Position numbers and translations under genes: made by a program. Positions 8,038 through 17,126 of a stretch of DNA of 64,000 nucleotides are shown piece after piece (the first letter of the stretch is position 1; each line of letters starts with the position of its first letter). The stretch is from an uncultured Anaerolineae bacterium (lineage in GTDB: Bacteria; Chloroflexota; Anaerolineae; Promineifilales; Promineifilaceae): assembly GCA_905479495.1 (NCBI GenBank), contig CAJQMR010000003.1, positions 1-64,000 of the forward strand, read 5' to 3'. The notes under the pieces are model-generated. The model was not told where the DNA came from. It made no database searches and was given only the letters and a program-made list of their open reading frames with translations.

Positions 8038-8457
8038 TTATTCCGGCATCGCCCCAAGCTGCTGCATCATAGCCATCATATCCGACAAGCCCCAATGTTC
8101 CACGAGCTTCCCATCCGCCACGCGAAAGATGTCGATCACGCCAATGGACATCGACTTACCGCTGGGCGCCATGCCCATCCACTCGCCATGCTGTGTGCCG
8201 TTCCAGGTCATGTAAACGACGACTTTATCATCTTCAGCGATCAAGTCATTGATGGTCGCCTTGAAGTCGGGGAAGGCGTTGTGCAGCATGGTGAATAATA
8301 TTTTTGTGCCTTCAATGCCAGCGGGTATACCAGGGGGCATTTCTTCGTGTTCAATGATGTCGGCCGCCATGATCTCTTCGCCCAGACTCATATTATTCTG
8401 ATTGATTACTTCCTCGATGAGTTGGCGAACGATTGCTTTGTTTTGTTCAGTTGACAT
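8038..8457 (-). CDS. SnoaL-like ester cyclase/polyketide cyclase family protein
   Basis: 139 residues with a single NTF2-like fold typical of the 'ester cyclase' family: an N-terminal helix (NKAIVRQLIEEVINQ), then PPGIPAGIEGTKILFTMLHNAFPDF, the D-K-V-V-Y-MTWNGTQHGEWMG strand region, and DIFRVADGKLVEHWG. The substrate is not predictable; many members are not true cyclases. A clear AAGGAG lies seven bases before the ATG. The C-terminus is Met/Gln-rich. The gene sits between the patatin and the sensor-like paralogs. Confidence 0.85.
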   Translation of the reverse strand: MSTEQNKAIVRQLIEEVINQNNMSLGEEIMAADIIEHEEMPPGIPAGIEGTKILFTMLHNAFPDFKATINDLIAEDDKVVVYMTWNGTQHGEWMGMAPSGKSMSIGVIDIFRVADGKLVEHWGLSDMMAMMQQLGAMPE

Positions 8458-8529
8458 GGGTGATTCTCCTTGTTGTCACTAAATTTTGTCTTGATGTCCT
8501 TATGATAGCTGGCTATCGTCTGCTAATCG

Positions 8530-8637
8530 TTACGAAAGTCGTGTTCCCAGTTTTATGCAGACGGAAATTTGATCCGGCTGCATCGTTTTTTGCACGACCT
8601 GCAACAGATCCGCTTGCAGCGCATCCCTCGCCACCTC
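8530..8637 (-). pseudogene. Remnant of the C-terminus of a third sensor-like paralog
   Basis: On the minus strand this stretch reads, after the patatin stop, EVARDALQADLLQVVQ, KTMQPDQISVC and IKLGTRLS before a TAA. It aligns along its length with the last 36 residues of paralog A (EVALDVLQAELTQVVQ, ETMQPEQISVW, IKPVTRFS). It has no start codon or upstream coding body. It is in the same frame as, and begins immediately after, the patatin stop codon, so it marks a recombination or deletion breakpoint. The flanking sequence (TATCGTCTGCTAATCGTTAC) also resembles that downstream of paralog A. Confidence 0.85.
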
Positions 8638-9699
8638 TTATTCACAGAGCCGCCGCGCTTTCCACGTGGTAAGCGGCGTCAGAGCGGCTTCGTAGCCAAC
8701 CCGAGCGATCACTTCGTATTGATCGTATGCGGTTGTTTTGAACTGCTGTACGTCGGGGCAAATCATGACATCCAACAGTGCCTCTTCATCTTTAGCGCGA
8801 CGCACGCTGTTGATTTCCACGGCACGCATGATGGTGCCTAGCAGCGAAGGGGAACGCAGCGATTTGGCAAAAGGGTTCAAGCGGCTGAAGAAGACGCGCC
8901 AACCGGAAATATTGGTTTCAAAGTCGTAGTAACGTTTCTTTTCCCGATAGGGGCTGACGTTGACGCCAATAATGCGGCCACTTTCGCACAGGTCGGCCAT
9001 GGTGGTCACGGGAAAGTTGTCCATCACGGCACCATCTACAATCACATCGCCGTCTGCAATCACCGGAGTAAAGACACCAGGAATGGCCAGTGAGGCGCGC
9101 ACGGCGTGCCAGATGGGGCCGCGCTGGTAAATAACCGGTTTGGCCGTTGTCAGGTTGCTGGCTATGCAATAGAAGGGGATCCACTGGTCTTCGATGTGAT
9201 GATTGCCAAAATGCTGTTTGGTGAAATGGGTTACTTTGCGGGAGGACATGAGCGAGGTCAGCGGCAAGGTGTGGTCAAACAATTTCCTAGGATCGGCAAG
9301 GTTCACCGCCTGGGACATCATTATGGCGTTGGTTTCGTAGAGGATGATGGTGGCCCCAATAACCGCGCCCATGCTGGTGCCGCCAATATAATCAATAGGG
9401 ATGTTTAACTCTTCGAAAGCGCGCTGCACGCCCAGATGGGCAAAGCCGCGTGCCGCTCCGCCGCTGAGCACCAGACCGACGGCGTGGCCTGTGAGGCGTC
9501 GCACCAGGCGAGCCATATGGGCGGCGTCTCCCTGGCGCACGTGGTGGTGGGTATGGATTTGACGCTGATCCAGCCAAACTGCCGTTCCCTGCGGGCGTTC
9601 CGTTTGGGGAGCGTGCCACAAAACGGTGAAATCGTTCGGGGGTGATTTTGACCAGATTGGTTTCACGTACGGCAAAAACAGTTGCCGAGCGTCGTTCAT
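8638..9699 (-). CDS. Patatin-like phospholipase (NTE/RssA type), N-terminally shortened
   Basis: 353 residues. Patatin core: glycine-rich oxyanion loop SGGAARGFAHLGV, nucleophile elbow GTSMG (about 123-127) and catalytic Asp in VDGAVMDNFPV. The segment before the core (HAPQTERPQGTAVWLDQR, then HHHVRQGD and ARLVRRLTGHAVGLVL) matches the region that in NTE-type esterases follows cyclic-nucleotide-binding domains. Just upstream, another frame encodes a cNMP-domain-like end, so the gene appears truncated and frameshifted. The patatin catalytic residues remain, so hydrolysis of phospholipids is still plausible. The stop codon abuts a fragment of an unrelated paralog. The ATG at 9699 has no strong ribosome-binding site. 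Confidence 0.8.
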   Translation of the reverse strand: MNDARQLFLPYVKPIWSKSPPNDFTVLWHAPQTERPQGTAVWLDQRQIHTHHHVRQGDAAHMARLVRRLTGHAVGLVLSGGAARGFAHLGVQRAFEELNIPIDYIGGTSMGAVIGATIILYETNAIMMSQAVNLADPRKLFDHTLPLTSLMSSRKVTHFTKQHFGNHHIEDQWIPFYCIASNLTTAKPVIYQRGPIWHAVRASLAIPGVFTPVIADGDVIVDGAVMDNFPVTTMADLCESGRIIGVNVSPYREKKRYYDFETNISGWRVFFSRLNPFAKSLRSPSLLGTIMRAVEINSVRRAKDEEALLDVMICPDVQQFKTTAYDQYEVIARVGYEAALTPLTTWKARRLCE

Positions 9700-9800
9700 C
9701 GGTAATCAGGGCAAACTGTTGATTTTTTGCTTCGTAGTGCGCTGCGGCGCATGGCGTTTCCTCTGCTTTAGCCGGGTTCTGTCTAATTGTTACGATAACG
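9640..9800 (-). pseudogene. Decayed cyclic-nucleotide-binding domain end, out of frame with patatin
   Basis: Minus-strand translation in a frame different from the patatin gives FALITDERRSATVFAVRE then TNLVKITPERF, the characteristic end of a CAP_ED domain (family pattern: G-x-ALxxxxxRSATVxAxxxxxLxxLxxxxF). It overlaps the first codons of the patatin frame. NTE-type patatins normally carry such domains N-terminally, so this is read as the remains of the original gene's regulatory part, with a frameshift and an internal deletion. Confidence 0.65.
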
Positions 9801-9821
9801 GCTCTCCCCCCAAAAAACTAC

Positions 9822-10703
9822 TTATTCCTCCACAGGCACCGGCTCGACAGTTTGTAAATAGGCCCACAGCGCCTGTAAATCCTCATCCGAATAACGACTG
9901 AATGTTTCCCAAGGCATCTCTTTCGGGTCAAGCAGCGAGCCGTCCGGCCGCACGCCTTCCGTCACCGCCCGCAAAAAATCCGCCTCCGTCCATGTGCCAA
10001 TGGCCGCTGGTGTAATATTGGGCGAGCCAAACATGGCGGTGTCGCCCGCAAAATCCGCCATGTGGCAGTGGGCGCAAATGGCGGACAGATATTCGCCATA
10101 GGCCAGCGTTTCTTCTGGCGAGATGGGATCGAGTGGCGGCTGGCTGGCATCTACCCTTTCGGCCGGGATCAAGGGGAACTGATTGGTCGCGTGCATCACG
10201 CGCAGCATCGGGCCATAACTGGAGGGCGGATAGTCGGTATCAACAGGAGGCACACTGCGTAAATAGGCGATCAATTTTTCCATATCGCTGATATGGATAG
10301 CTTGGTGAAATTCGGGAGGCATGCCTACCGTGGGAGAACCATCCGGCTTCACGCCATACCAGATCACCCTGGCAATCTCTTCGTCACTGTAGGCAGCACC
10401 GATGCCATTTTCTCCCGCCGTCAAGTTGGCGCTGTAGACTACGCCAAAAGTAGGATCATCCACGAACATTTGGCCGGCCAGATTTTCGCCATGACACTCG
10501 CCACACAGGTAGGTTGCAGCCAGTTTTTCGCCAGCAGCAACGCTTTCGGGATCATTAGGGACATTGAGGGTGAAATTGGCTGTGACCTCATACGTCCGGT
10601 TTAACCGGCTGGCGCTGACGGTATAAGCACCCGCTCCCAGCAGAATGATCAATCCTAATAAACCACCCACCACAATACCAATCCATTTCAAAACACGTTT
10701 CAT
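9822..10703 (-). CDS. Membrane-anchored diheme cytochrome c
   Basis: 293 residues from the ATG at 10703, chosen because AAGGAG lies nine bases upstream and because an N-terminal hydrophobic anchor (VLKWIGIVVGGLLGLIILL) then begins the protein. Two c-type heme sites are visible: CGECH at about residue 66 and CAHCH at about 209, each followed by a cytochrome-c-like domain. Candidate axial Met residues lie in VGMPPEFH and EMPWETF. The protein likely faces the outside of the membrane and passes electrons between a dehydrogenase and an oxidase. It is 13 bases downstream of a small membrane-protein gene. Confidence 0.88.
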   Translation of the reverse strand: MKRVLKWIGIVVGGLLGLIILLGAGAYTVSASRLNRTYEVTANFTLNVPNDPESVAAGEKLAATYLCGECHGENLAGQMFVDDPTFGVVYSANLTAGENGIGAAYSDEEIARVIWYGVKPDGSPTVGMPPEFHQAIHISDMEKLIAYLRSVPPVDTDYPPSSYGPMLRVMHATNQFPLIPAERVDASQPPLDPISPEETLAYGEYLSAICAHCHMADFAGDTAMFGSPNITPAAIGTWTEADFLRAVTEGVRPDGSLLDPKEMPWETFSRYSDEDLQALWAYLQTVEPVPVEE

Positions 10704-10716
10704 TACAATTTTCTCC

Positions 10717-11157
10717 TTAAGCGTTTGTGTGCAGCCGATACCCGGCCGCCAGTCCATACAGTAAGTGGGCCAACCCAAATTCCCAGGTGGGAATTTGCTC
10801 CAGCGGTGAGGCCACGGCCGTCGCCAGCCCCCACAGCAGCAGCCCGTACCCCACACCCCACAGCCAGGTCGCCTTTGCCAGCGACGGCCGTATCCGCCCC
10901 ACGCCCCGCAGCAGCAGCGCCAGCACCAATCCGTAAATAGCCGAAACGGCCAGATGAGCCAGCAATCCGGATAGCCAGTTGCCAGTCTGCGCCGGATCGA
11001 AGAGAGCCACGGTTACCTGCGGTGGCGCGCCCCTCGCCCAACCGACCAGCGCCAGGAAAAGCGTCATCAGCACCCCACCTATTAGACCAGCCAGCAGGCC
11101 GTCAACGGCCGTATCCCCCCACGTTCGCTCTCGCTGCACCAGATTTATTTTTGTCAT
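10717..11157 (-). CDS. Small multi-pass membrane protein, unknown function
   Basis: 146 residues with about four hydrophobic segments (GLLAGLIGGVLMTLFLALVG, LLAHLAVSAIYGLVLALLL, ATWLWGVGYGLLLWGLA and a C-terminal one with HLLYGLAAGY). AGGAG seven bases before the ATG supports the start. It precedes the diheme cytochrome c gene by 13 bases, so the two are probably an operon and the protein may help anchor or assemble the cytochrome (inference). I recognise no specific family. Confidence 0.7.
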   Translation of the reverse strand: MTKINLVQRERTWGDTAVDGLLAGLIGGVLMTLFLALVGWARGAPPQVTVALFDPAQTGNWLSGLLAHLAVSAIYGLVLALLLRGVGRIRPSLAKATWLWGVGYGLLLWGLATAVASPLEQIPTWEFGLAHLLYGLAAGYRLHTNA

Positions 11158-11173
11158 GGCTACGCTCCTATTC

Positions 11174-11256
11174 TCAGTAATCAGTGTGCAGTATTCAGTA
11201 ATCAGTGGCTTAGCAGTCGTCCTTACTGATTACTGACCACTGAATACTGCTCACTG
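11174..11256. repeat. Imperfect inverted repeat in divergent promoter region
   Basis: The arm at 11174-11206 (CAGTAATCAGT..CAGTATTCAGT) pairs with 11224-11256 (ACTGATTACTG..CACTGAATACTG) as an imperfect hairpin of about 30 bases per arm. It lies between the minus-strand membrane-protein/cytochrome operon and the plus-strand BTAD regulator. It could be an operator, or a CAGTAATCAGT-type dispersed palindrome. Confidence 0.65.
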
Positions 11257-11334
11257 TAACAAACGGCCGTCTGCTAAACGTTACGAAACAAATCCTCTGT
11301 CGCCCATCGGAACGCTTTTCGTTAAAATAACGGT

Positions 11335-14142
11335 ATGAATTCACTTCGCCTGCTGCTGCTTGGCCCACCACGCATTGAGCGCAATAGCCAGATTTTGGAG
11401 GTAGACACCCGGAAAGCCACCGCCCTGCTGGCGTATCTGGCGCTGTCTGGCGAACGGCCGTCTCGCGACTGGTTGGCGGCCTTTCTCTGGCCCGACTCCG
11501 ACGACCGCCGCGCCAAAGCCGCCCTGCGCCGCACCCTCTCCGCGCTGAAATCGGCCGTGGGGGCGGCAGCAATTTTTGCCAACCGGGAAGTGATTGGCCT
11601 GGAAACAGACGCCATCTGGTGTGACGTGACGGCATTTCAACACGCTTTGCAGCAGGGAGAGTTGGAGACGGCCGTTGACCTTTATCGCGATGATTTCCTA
11701 TCCGGCTTTAGCCTGCGTGACAGCATCCCCTTTGACGATTGGCAGTTACAGGAGCAAGAGAATTTGCGGCGCGACCTGACCCGGGCGCTGGCCCAACTGG
11801 CCCAAACGGCAAGGGATGAAACGGCCGTTACCTACGCCCGCCGCTGGTGTCAAATGGACCCGCTGCGCGAAGAAGCCCATTGTGTCCTCATGCGGCTGCT
11901 GGCTGAAAACGGTCATGCCAACGCCGCCTTACTACAATACCGCGAGTGCGTCCGCATTTTGGAAGAAGAGCTGGGCGTTGCCCCCCTGCCCGAAACCACA
12001 GAACTCTACCACGCCATTCAAAACGACCGTCTGACCCAGAATGAAAAGGTGACAGGGGAATCCTCCGTCACTTTGTCACCCCCTCACCTTGTCACCCTGT
12101 CATCCCCCCTCATTGGTCGCGATGATGACCTGCACCAAATGCAGCAGCTATATCAACAAGTCGGGCCAGACGGCCGTTTGCTTATCATCGAAGGTGAGCC
12201 AGGCATCGGTAAAACGCGGCTGGCCGAAACATTGACAACCTGGGCCGCTGCCAATGGCGCGGTAACGCTCAACGCCCGCTGCTACCAAGGGGAAACCAAT
12301 CTGGCCTATGCCCCGCTTATTCAGGCACTTCAGGCCGGATTAACGCCGGAAGCCGCCCACCGCCTAAAATCGCTACACGATAATCATCTGGCCGAAGCGG
12401 CCCGCCTGCTGCCAGCCATCACCGGGGGACGTACCTTGCCTGCACTGGCAGCATTGAGCGGCCCTGGCGAGCAGGTCCGTTTTTATGAAGGCGTGATCCA
12501 CGCTCTCATGGCCCTGCTGCATGGCCCGGCCCCCGGCATTCTCTGGCTGGACGACGCGCATTGGCTCGATTCAGCTTCACAAGAACTACTGCTTTATTTG
12601 CTGCACCGTTGGCAGAAACGGCCGTTTCTCCTCATCTTCTGCTGGCGCACCGAGGACCTACCGCTCGCCACCCCGTTGTCCCCCCTTATTGCCAGCCTGC
12701 GCCGTGCAGGGGTCTGCGAAATCATTCAGCCAACTCGCTTCACGGAATCGCAGTTAGAAGATTTGTTGACCGCTTCGGGACGGCCGTTTTCGCCCGAATT
12801 TTTGCAGCGGCTGTTTGCTGAAACCGAGGGGCTACCCATGTTTGTGGTCGAATACCTGGACGCTCTACCGCCAGGCGATAATGAACTGGCGCTGTCAACC
12901 TCGCTGCCTGTGCCGGCGTCGGTGCGCGATTTGCTGCACAATCGGCTGGCACAAGTGGGCGAAACCGAACGCCAGATTTTGCAAACGGCTGCCGCCATCG
13001 GCCACAGCTTCGACCTGCAGCTGGTTCAGGCCAGCAGCGGCCGCAGCGATGAGGAAACGGTGACGGCCCTGGAAATGCTCATGGCGCGCGGTTTACTGGT
13101 GGAACATACGGCCGTATTCGATTTCAGTCACGACAAACTCCGCACAATGGTTTATGAAGAAATGGGGTTGGCGCGGCGGCGCTTGCTGCATCGCCGCCTG
13201 GCAGATGTATTGGCAGCCCAGCGGGGAACAGCAACGAGCCTTTCTGCGCAAATTGCCACCCATTACCAGCTTGCTGGCCTGGACGCACTGGCCGCCACCT
13301 ACTTTGTCCAGGCTGGCGACCAGGCTCGCACATTCTTTGCCCATCAGGATGCCCTGCACTACTACCGCTCTGCCCTGGCGCTGGGCGCAGATGATGCCTG
13401 GCGCTTACACACCGCCTGCGGTGAATTATGGATGCACCTGGGGGCCTACCCGGATGCGCTGTCTAGCTACGAAACAGCCGCTGCGCTGGCACCCATGAAT
13501 GAATTAGGCAAACTGGAACATCGGTTGGCCCAGGTCTACCAGCGCCAGGGGCAATGGGCCTTGGCGGCTCATAAGCTGGCACAGGCGCGGCAGCGTTTGG
13601 GCGAGGCTGCCGATCCCATCTCTCTGGCTCATCTGACGCTGGATCAAAGTCTGGTGGCGCACCGTCAAAAGCAGCCAAACCAGGCGCTGGCATTGGCAGA
13701 GGAGGCCTATGCCCTGGCCAAACAGGCTGCTGATGCCCCAATGCTGGCCCTGGCAGAAAATATATTAGGGATGTTGGCGCGCAGTCGGGGAGAGCTGGAA
13801 ACGGCCGTAACCTTTCTGGAACAAAGCCGCCGCCTGGCCGATGAATGTGAGCGGCTAGACATTCAGATCGCCGCCCGCAACAACCTGGCCCTCACCCTGG
13901 GTGCTGGCAGCCAGACAGAAATCGCCATCACCAACCTGGAGGAAGCCATCCAGCTTTGCCAGCGGTACGGCGACCGCCACTATGAGGCAGCCCTGCGCAG
14001 CAATCTAGCCGATATGCTCCATCAGGCAGGCCAGGAAACGGCCGCTCAAGAGCAAATCCGGCAATCGGTGACGCTTATGGCCGAGATTGGCCGGGAGCAT
14101 GAGAAGTGGCGAGCAGAAATTTGGCAGTTAATGGAGTGGTGA
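11335..14142 (+). CDS. BTAD/AAA-ATPase transcriptional activator with TPR repeats
   Basis: 935 residues. The N-terminus (about 1-95) is an OmpR/SARP-like winged helix (LRLLLLGPPRIERN and RRAKAALRRTLSALK), followed by a bacterial transcriptional activation domain (about 100-245). An AAA/STAND ATPase follows, with Walker A GEPGIGKTR near residue 287-295 and Walker B ILWLDDAHW near 402-410. The rest, from about 640, is TPR-like helical repeats. Such proteins act as ligand- or partner-gated activators. No Shine-Dalgarno precedes the ATG. It is divergent from the cytochrome c operon and shares its promoter region, so that operon is a candidate target (inference). At least eight ACGGCCGT copies lie inside the gene. 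Confidence 0.85.
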   Translation: MNSLRLLLLGPPRIERNSQILEVDTRKATALLAYLALSGERPSRDWLAAFLWPDSDDRRAKAALRRTLSALKSAVGAAAIFANREVIGLETDAIWCDVTAFQHALQQGELETAVDLYRDDFLSGFSLRDSIPFDDWQLQEQENLRRDLTRALAQLAQTARDETAVTYARRWCQMDPLREEAHCVLMRLLAENGHANAALLQYRECVRILEEELGVAPLPETTELYHAIQNDRLTQNEKVTGESSVTLSPPHLVTLSSPLIGRDDDLHQMQQLYQQVGPDGRLLIIEGEPGIGKTRLAETLTTWAAANGAVTLNARCYQGETNLAYAPLIQALQAGLTPEAAHRLKSLHDNHLAEAARLLPAITGGRTLPALAALSGPGEQVRFYEGVIHALMALLHGPAPGILWLDDAHWLDSASQELLLYLLHRWQKRPFLLIFCWRTEDLPLATPLSPLIASLRRAGVCEIIQPTRFTESQLEDLLTASGRPFSPEFLQRLFAETEGLPMFVVEYLDALPPGDNELALSTSLPVPASVRDLLHNRLAQVGETERQILQTAAAIGHSFDLQLVQASSGRSDEETVTALEMLMARGLLVEHTAVFDFSHDKLRTMVYEEMGLARRRLLHRRLADVLAAQRGTATSLSAQIATHYQLAGLDALAATYFVQAGDQARTFFAHQDALHYYRSALALGADDAWRLHTACGELWMHLGAYPDALSSYETAAALAPMNELGKLEHRLAQVYQRQGQWALAAHKLAQARQRLGEAADPISLAHLTLDQSLVAHRQKQPNQALALAEEAYALAKQAADAPMLALAENILGMLARSRGELETAVTFLEQSRRLADECERLDIQIAARNNLALTLGAGSQTEIAITNLEEAIQLCQRYGDRHYEAALRSNLADMLHQAGQETAAQEQIRQSVTLMAEIGREHEKWRAEIWQLMEW

Positions 14143-14179
14143 GTCCAAGTGAACTCATAGAAAATGATGGATAAATAAA

Positions 14180-14350
14180 AACGAGGCAAGAGGAGCGTTA
14201 GCTTGGACTTCATAAACTGATTGGGTAAGATTAGGGTGTAAAGTTCACGGTTCTATCCAAACGGCTAGATAAGCTCACTGAATTCGATCAAAACGAAAAG
14301 AGTTGAATTGCCCACCATTCCATCATATTGCAGAGCCCTACCCTAAATTG
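14180..14350. repeat. Diverged repeat, copy 2 (partner at 440-590)
   Basis: The spacer between the two giant regulators carries the second copy of the element at 440-590. The shared core at about 14208-14233 begins ACTTCATAAACTGATT, with partial matches on both sides. It overlaps the promoter/leader region of the MalT-like gene. Confidence 0.5.
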
Positions 14351-14369
14351 TTTTAACAGTGAGACAACG

Positions 14370-17048
14370 ATGGCGACCTTCCCAATTGCACCACCACTCC
14401 TAAAGACCAAACTCCATATTCCCCCACAACGCCCGGATGCCGTCCCCAGATCACGACTCATTGAACAACTGAACGAACGCATCCAACGCAAACTCACGTT
14501 GATAACGGCACCGGCCGGGTATGGGAAAACAAGCCTGGCCACCGAATGGATACACACGCTGCAAGCTGAAGCCACCTTTAAGAATCGAATCACCTGGCTC
14601 TACCTTGAAGAAGCGGACAGTGAACCTATCCGTTTCCTTTCTTATGTAATCGCCGCGCTGCAGCAGGTTGCGCCGGAAATCGGGGGCAGCGCCCTTGGCT
14701 TATTTGAGATGGCCCAGACGCCGCCCATAACGGCCGTTCTCAACGAACTGCTCAACGACCTGTCCGGCCTGGACGCTCCCATCCTGTTGGTGCTGGATGA
14801 TTATCATGTGATCAGCCACCCGGAAATACACGAGGCCCTGCGCTATCTGGTAGACCATCAGCCGCACCACATGCACCTGGTCATTACCTCGCGGGAAGAC
14901 CCACCGCTGCCTTTGTCTCGCCTACGAGCACGGGGGGAGATGGTTGAAATTCGCATGCACGATTTGCGCTTTTCGCTGGTCGAAGCGACGCAGTTTTACG
15001 CACAGGCAATGAAACTAGACCTGGAATCCGAGGAGATCAGCGTGTTGGAGGCGCGGACGGAAGGGTGGATTGCCGGATTACAGTTGGCCGGATTTGTGTT
15101 GAAAAACTTGCCCGATCATCAGGCGTTTATGGACACGTTCAGCGGCAGCCACCGCTATGTGCTGGATTACCTCACCGATGAAGTCCTGCACAGTCAGGAT
15201 GAAGATGTGCGGCAGTTTTTGGTGCAAACGGCCGTTCTCAAACAATTCAATACCGATCTCTGCCAGGCAGTCACCGGCAACCCCCACAGCCAACGCATCC
15301 TGGAGCAGCTGGAGCAAACCAACCTGTTCATCGTGCCTCTGGATCATGAGCGGGTCTGGTACCGTTATCACCACTTGTTTGCCGATTCGCTCCTGACCGA
15401 GTTGAGCAAGGCAGAAGCAGCTGAGCTATGCAAAAAGGCCGCCGCCTGGCACGCCGCCAACAACATGCTCTTTGAGGCCGTCACCTACGCCCTGGACAGC
15501 GGCGATCCTGACTATATGGCCGACATGATTGACGTCGCCCTGCAGCATGAGACGATCTGGTCGAGCGGCAATCTGGTGCTCTATTCAGCCTGGCTGGAAA
15601 AACTCCCCGACCCGGTTTTTGCCAACCGGCCCCGGTTGAGTTTGAGTGCGGCGTTTGTGTTGTACTTAAACGGCCGTTTCGATGAAGCCTTACAACGCAT
15701 TACCCTGGCCGAGACCAATTTGGCGGCCCAACCAGCCTCAGCGGACGTCGAGAACCTGCTCGCTTTAGCCGCCTTGTATCGCGGCTCAATCGCCGCTGTT
15801 CATGGGGATGTGGCGCAGGCCATTGAGCTGGTCACCTTTGCCCAGTCACGTTTGCCGCGCACCGACCACATGGCGCATGCCCGCGCCCATTTCAGCCTGG
15901 GTCTGGCCCATGAGCTTGCCGGACAGGCTGACGAGGCAGCCAAGCACTTTCTGCTGGCCAGTGATAAAGCGCAAGCAGCGGGTGTGCTGCACCTCGCCGT
16001 TCACGGCCGTTGTTCGGCGGCCCAGGTTTTAATCGACCAGGGAAAACTACACCTGGCCGAGCAAGCCTGCCGCACGGCGATTGATCTGGCAGAAGGTCAG
16101 CGGTTCCCACCATTGGGGATCGCCTTCTCAATTCTGGGCGGTATTGCCCTGGAGAGAAACGATCTGGCCGCTGCCGAAGAATTGCTTAATGAAGGGATGG
16201 CACTGTCACGGAAGGGGATACTGTTGGATCACGTGATGGCCGGTATGGCGTTTTTTGTCCATTTGACCGCCTGCCAGGGCAACATGACTGCATTCCAAAA
16301 CGCCTTTGCTGAAGTGAACGGTATCATCGAGGGGTATGGCGTGGAGCGCGTCTATGCGGTCGTGGCCGCTTACCAGGCACGGATGCAGCTCTTTTTGGCG
16401 GATAGACAGGCTGTGGCGCAATGGGCCAAAACCTATCAAGCCAGTCGGGCTGATGCCTCGTTTGAATATGCCGAATTGACGCTGGTGCGTTATCTGCTCA
16501 TGAGCGGGGATGTCGAAACTGTGCCATCCATCTTGCAACCGTTGCTGGGAACCGCCCAACGCGAAAGACGACTCCGCGCCAGCCTGGAAATCAAACTCCT
16601 CTTCGCTCGCTGTTATCAAGATACGGGCGACATCCCCACGGCGCTAAAATGGTTGTCCGAAGCTTTGGAAATTGCTGCGCCGGAGGGATTCATACGCATC
16701 TTTCTCGATGAGCCCCCGGTGCTGGAACTGCTGCCCCAGGTGCAAAAGACCGCCCCCGATCTTATTGCGGCCATTTTAGGCCAACAGCAATCAGCGGCTG
16801 ACGTTCAAGGGTCTGTCCTAAGCGAAGTCGAAAAGCCTGCTCAGTCCCAACTGCCCGAACCACTAACTGAGCAAGAGTTAAACATCCTGGCCCTCATTGT
16901 AGACGGCAAAACCAACAAACAAATCGCGGATGAACTGGTTATTACTTTGGGGACAGCCAAGTGGCATGTCCACAACATCTTGCAAAAACTCGGCGTCAAC
17001 AACCGCACCCAAGCAACCATTCGCGCACAAGAACTCGGGTTGATCTAA
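14370..17048 (+). CDS. MalT-like LuxR-family ATP-dependent transcriptional regulator
   Basis: About 892 residues from the ATG at 14370; a TTG at 14328 in the same frame is an alternative start, and neither has a clear ribosome-binding site. The N-terminal STAND ATPase has Walker A APAGYGKTS (about 48-56) and Walker B ILLVLDDYHVI. The central part is TPR-like helices, and the last 65 residues are a LuxR HTH with LTEQELNILALIVDGKTNKQ and the GTAKWHVHNILQKLGV recognition region. Family members are activated by ATP and an inducer. The target is not evident. It lies 78 bases upstream of the Gabija genes, but its base composition is that of the host, so it is probably not part of that module. Confidence 0.87.
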   Translation: MATFPIAPPLLKTKLHIPPQRPDAVPRSRLIEQLNERIQRKLTLITAPAGYGKTSLATEWIHTLQAEATFKNRITWLYLEEADSEPIRFLSYVIAALQQVAPEIGGSALGLFEMAQTPPITAVLNELLNDLSGLDAPILLVLDDYHVISHPEIHEALRYLVDHQPHHMHLVITSREDPPLPLSRLRARGEMVEIRMHDLRFSLVEATQFYAQAMKLDLESEEISVLEARTEGWIAGLQLAGFVLKNLPDHQAFMDTFSGSHRYVLDYLTDEVLHSQDEDVRQFLVQTAVLKQFNTDLCQAVTGNPHSQRILEQLEQTNLFIVPLDHERVWYRYHHLFADSLLTELSKAEAAELCKKAAAWHAANNMLFEAVTYALDSGDPDYMADMIDVALQHETIWSSGNLVLYSAWLEKLPDPVFANRPRLSLSAAFVLYLNGRFDEALQRITLAETNLAAQPASADVENLLALAALYRGSIAAVHGDVAQAIELVTFAQSRLPRTDHMAHARAHFSLGLAHELAGQADEAAKHFLLASDKAQAAGVLHLAVHGRCSAAQVLIDQGKLHLAEQACRTAIDLAEGQRFPPLGIAFSILGGIALERNDLAAAEELLNEGMALSRKGILLDHVMAGMAFFVHLTACQGNMTAFQNAFAEVNGIIEGYGVERVYAVVAAYQARMQLFLADRQAVAQWAKTYQASRADASFEYAELTLVRYLLMSGDVETVPSILQPLLGTAQRERRLRASLEIKLLFARCYQDTGDIPTALKWLSEALEIAAPEGFIRIFLDEPPVLELLPQVQKTAPDLIAAILGQQQSAADVQGSVLSEVEKPAQSQLPEPLTEQELNILALIVDGKTNKQIADELVITLGTAKWHVHNILQKLGVNNRTQATIRAQELGLI

Positions 17049-17126
17049 CCATACTGGATGAGTTAATATTTGTTTATCTCCATATTGGTGTCAGGCAAGA
17101 AATAAACAAGCAGTCGCAAGCCAGTT

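Noticed and set aside
10704..10856. N-terminal extension of the diheme cytochrome c frame
   Set aside because: It overlaps the upstream membrane-protein gene, and the internal ATG at 10703 has AAGGAG and begins the anchor helix.
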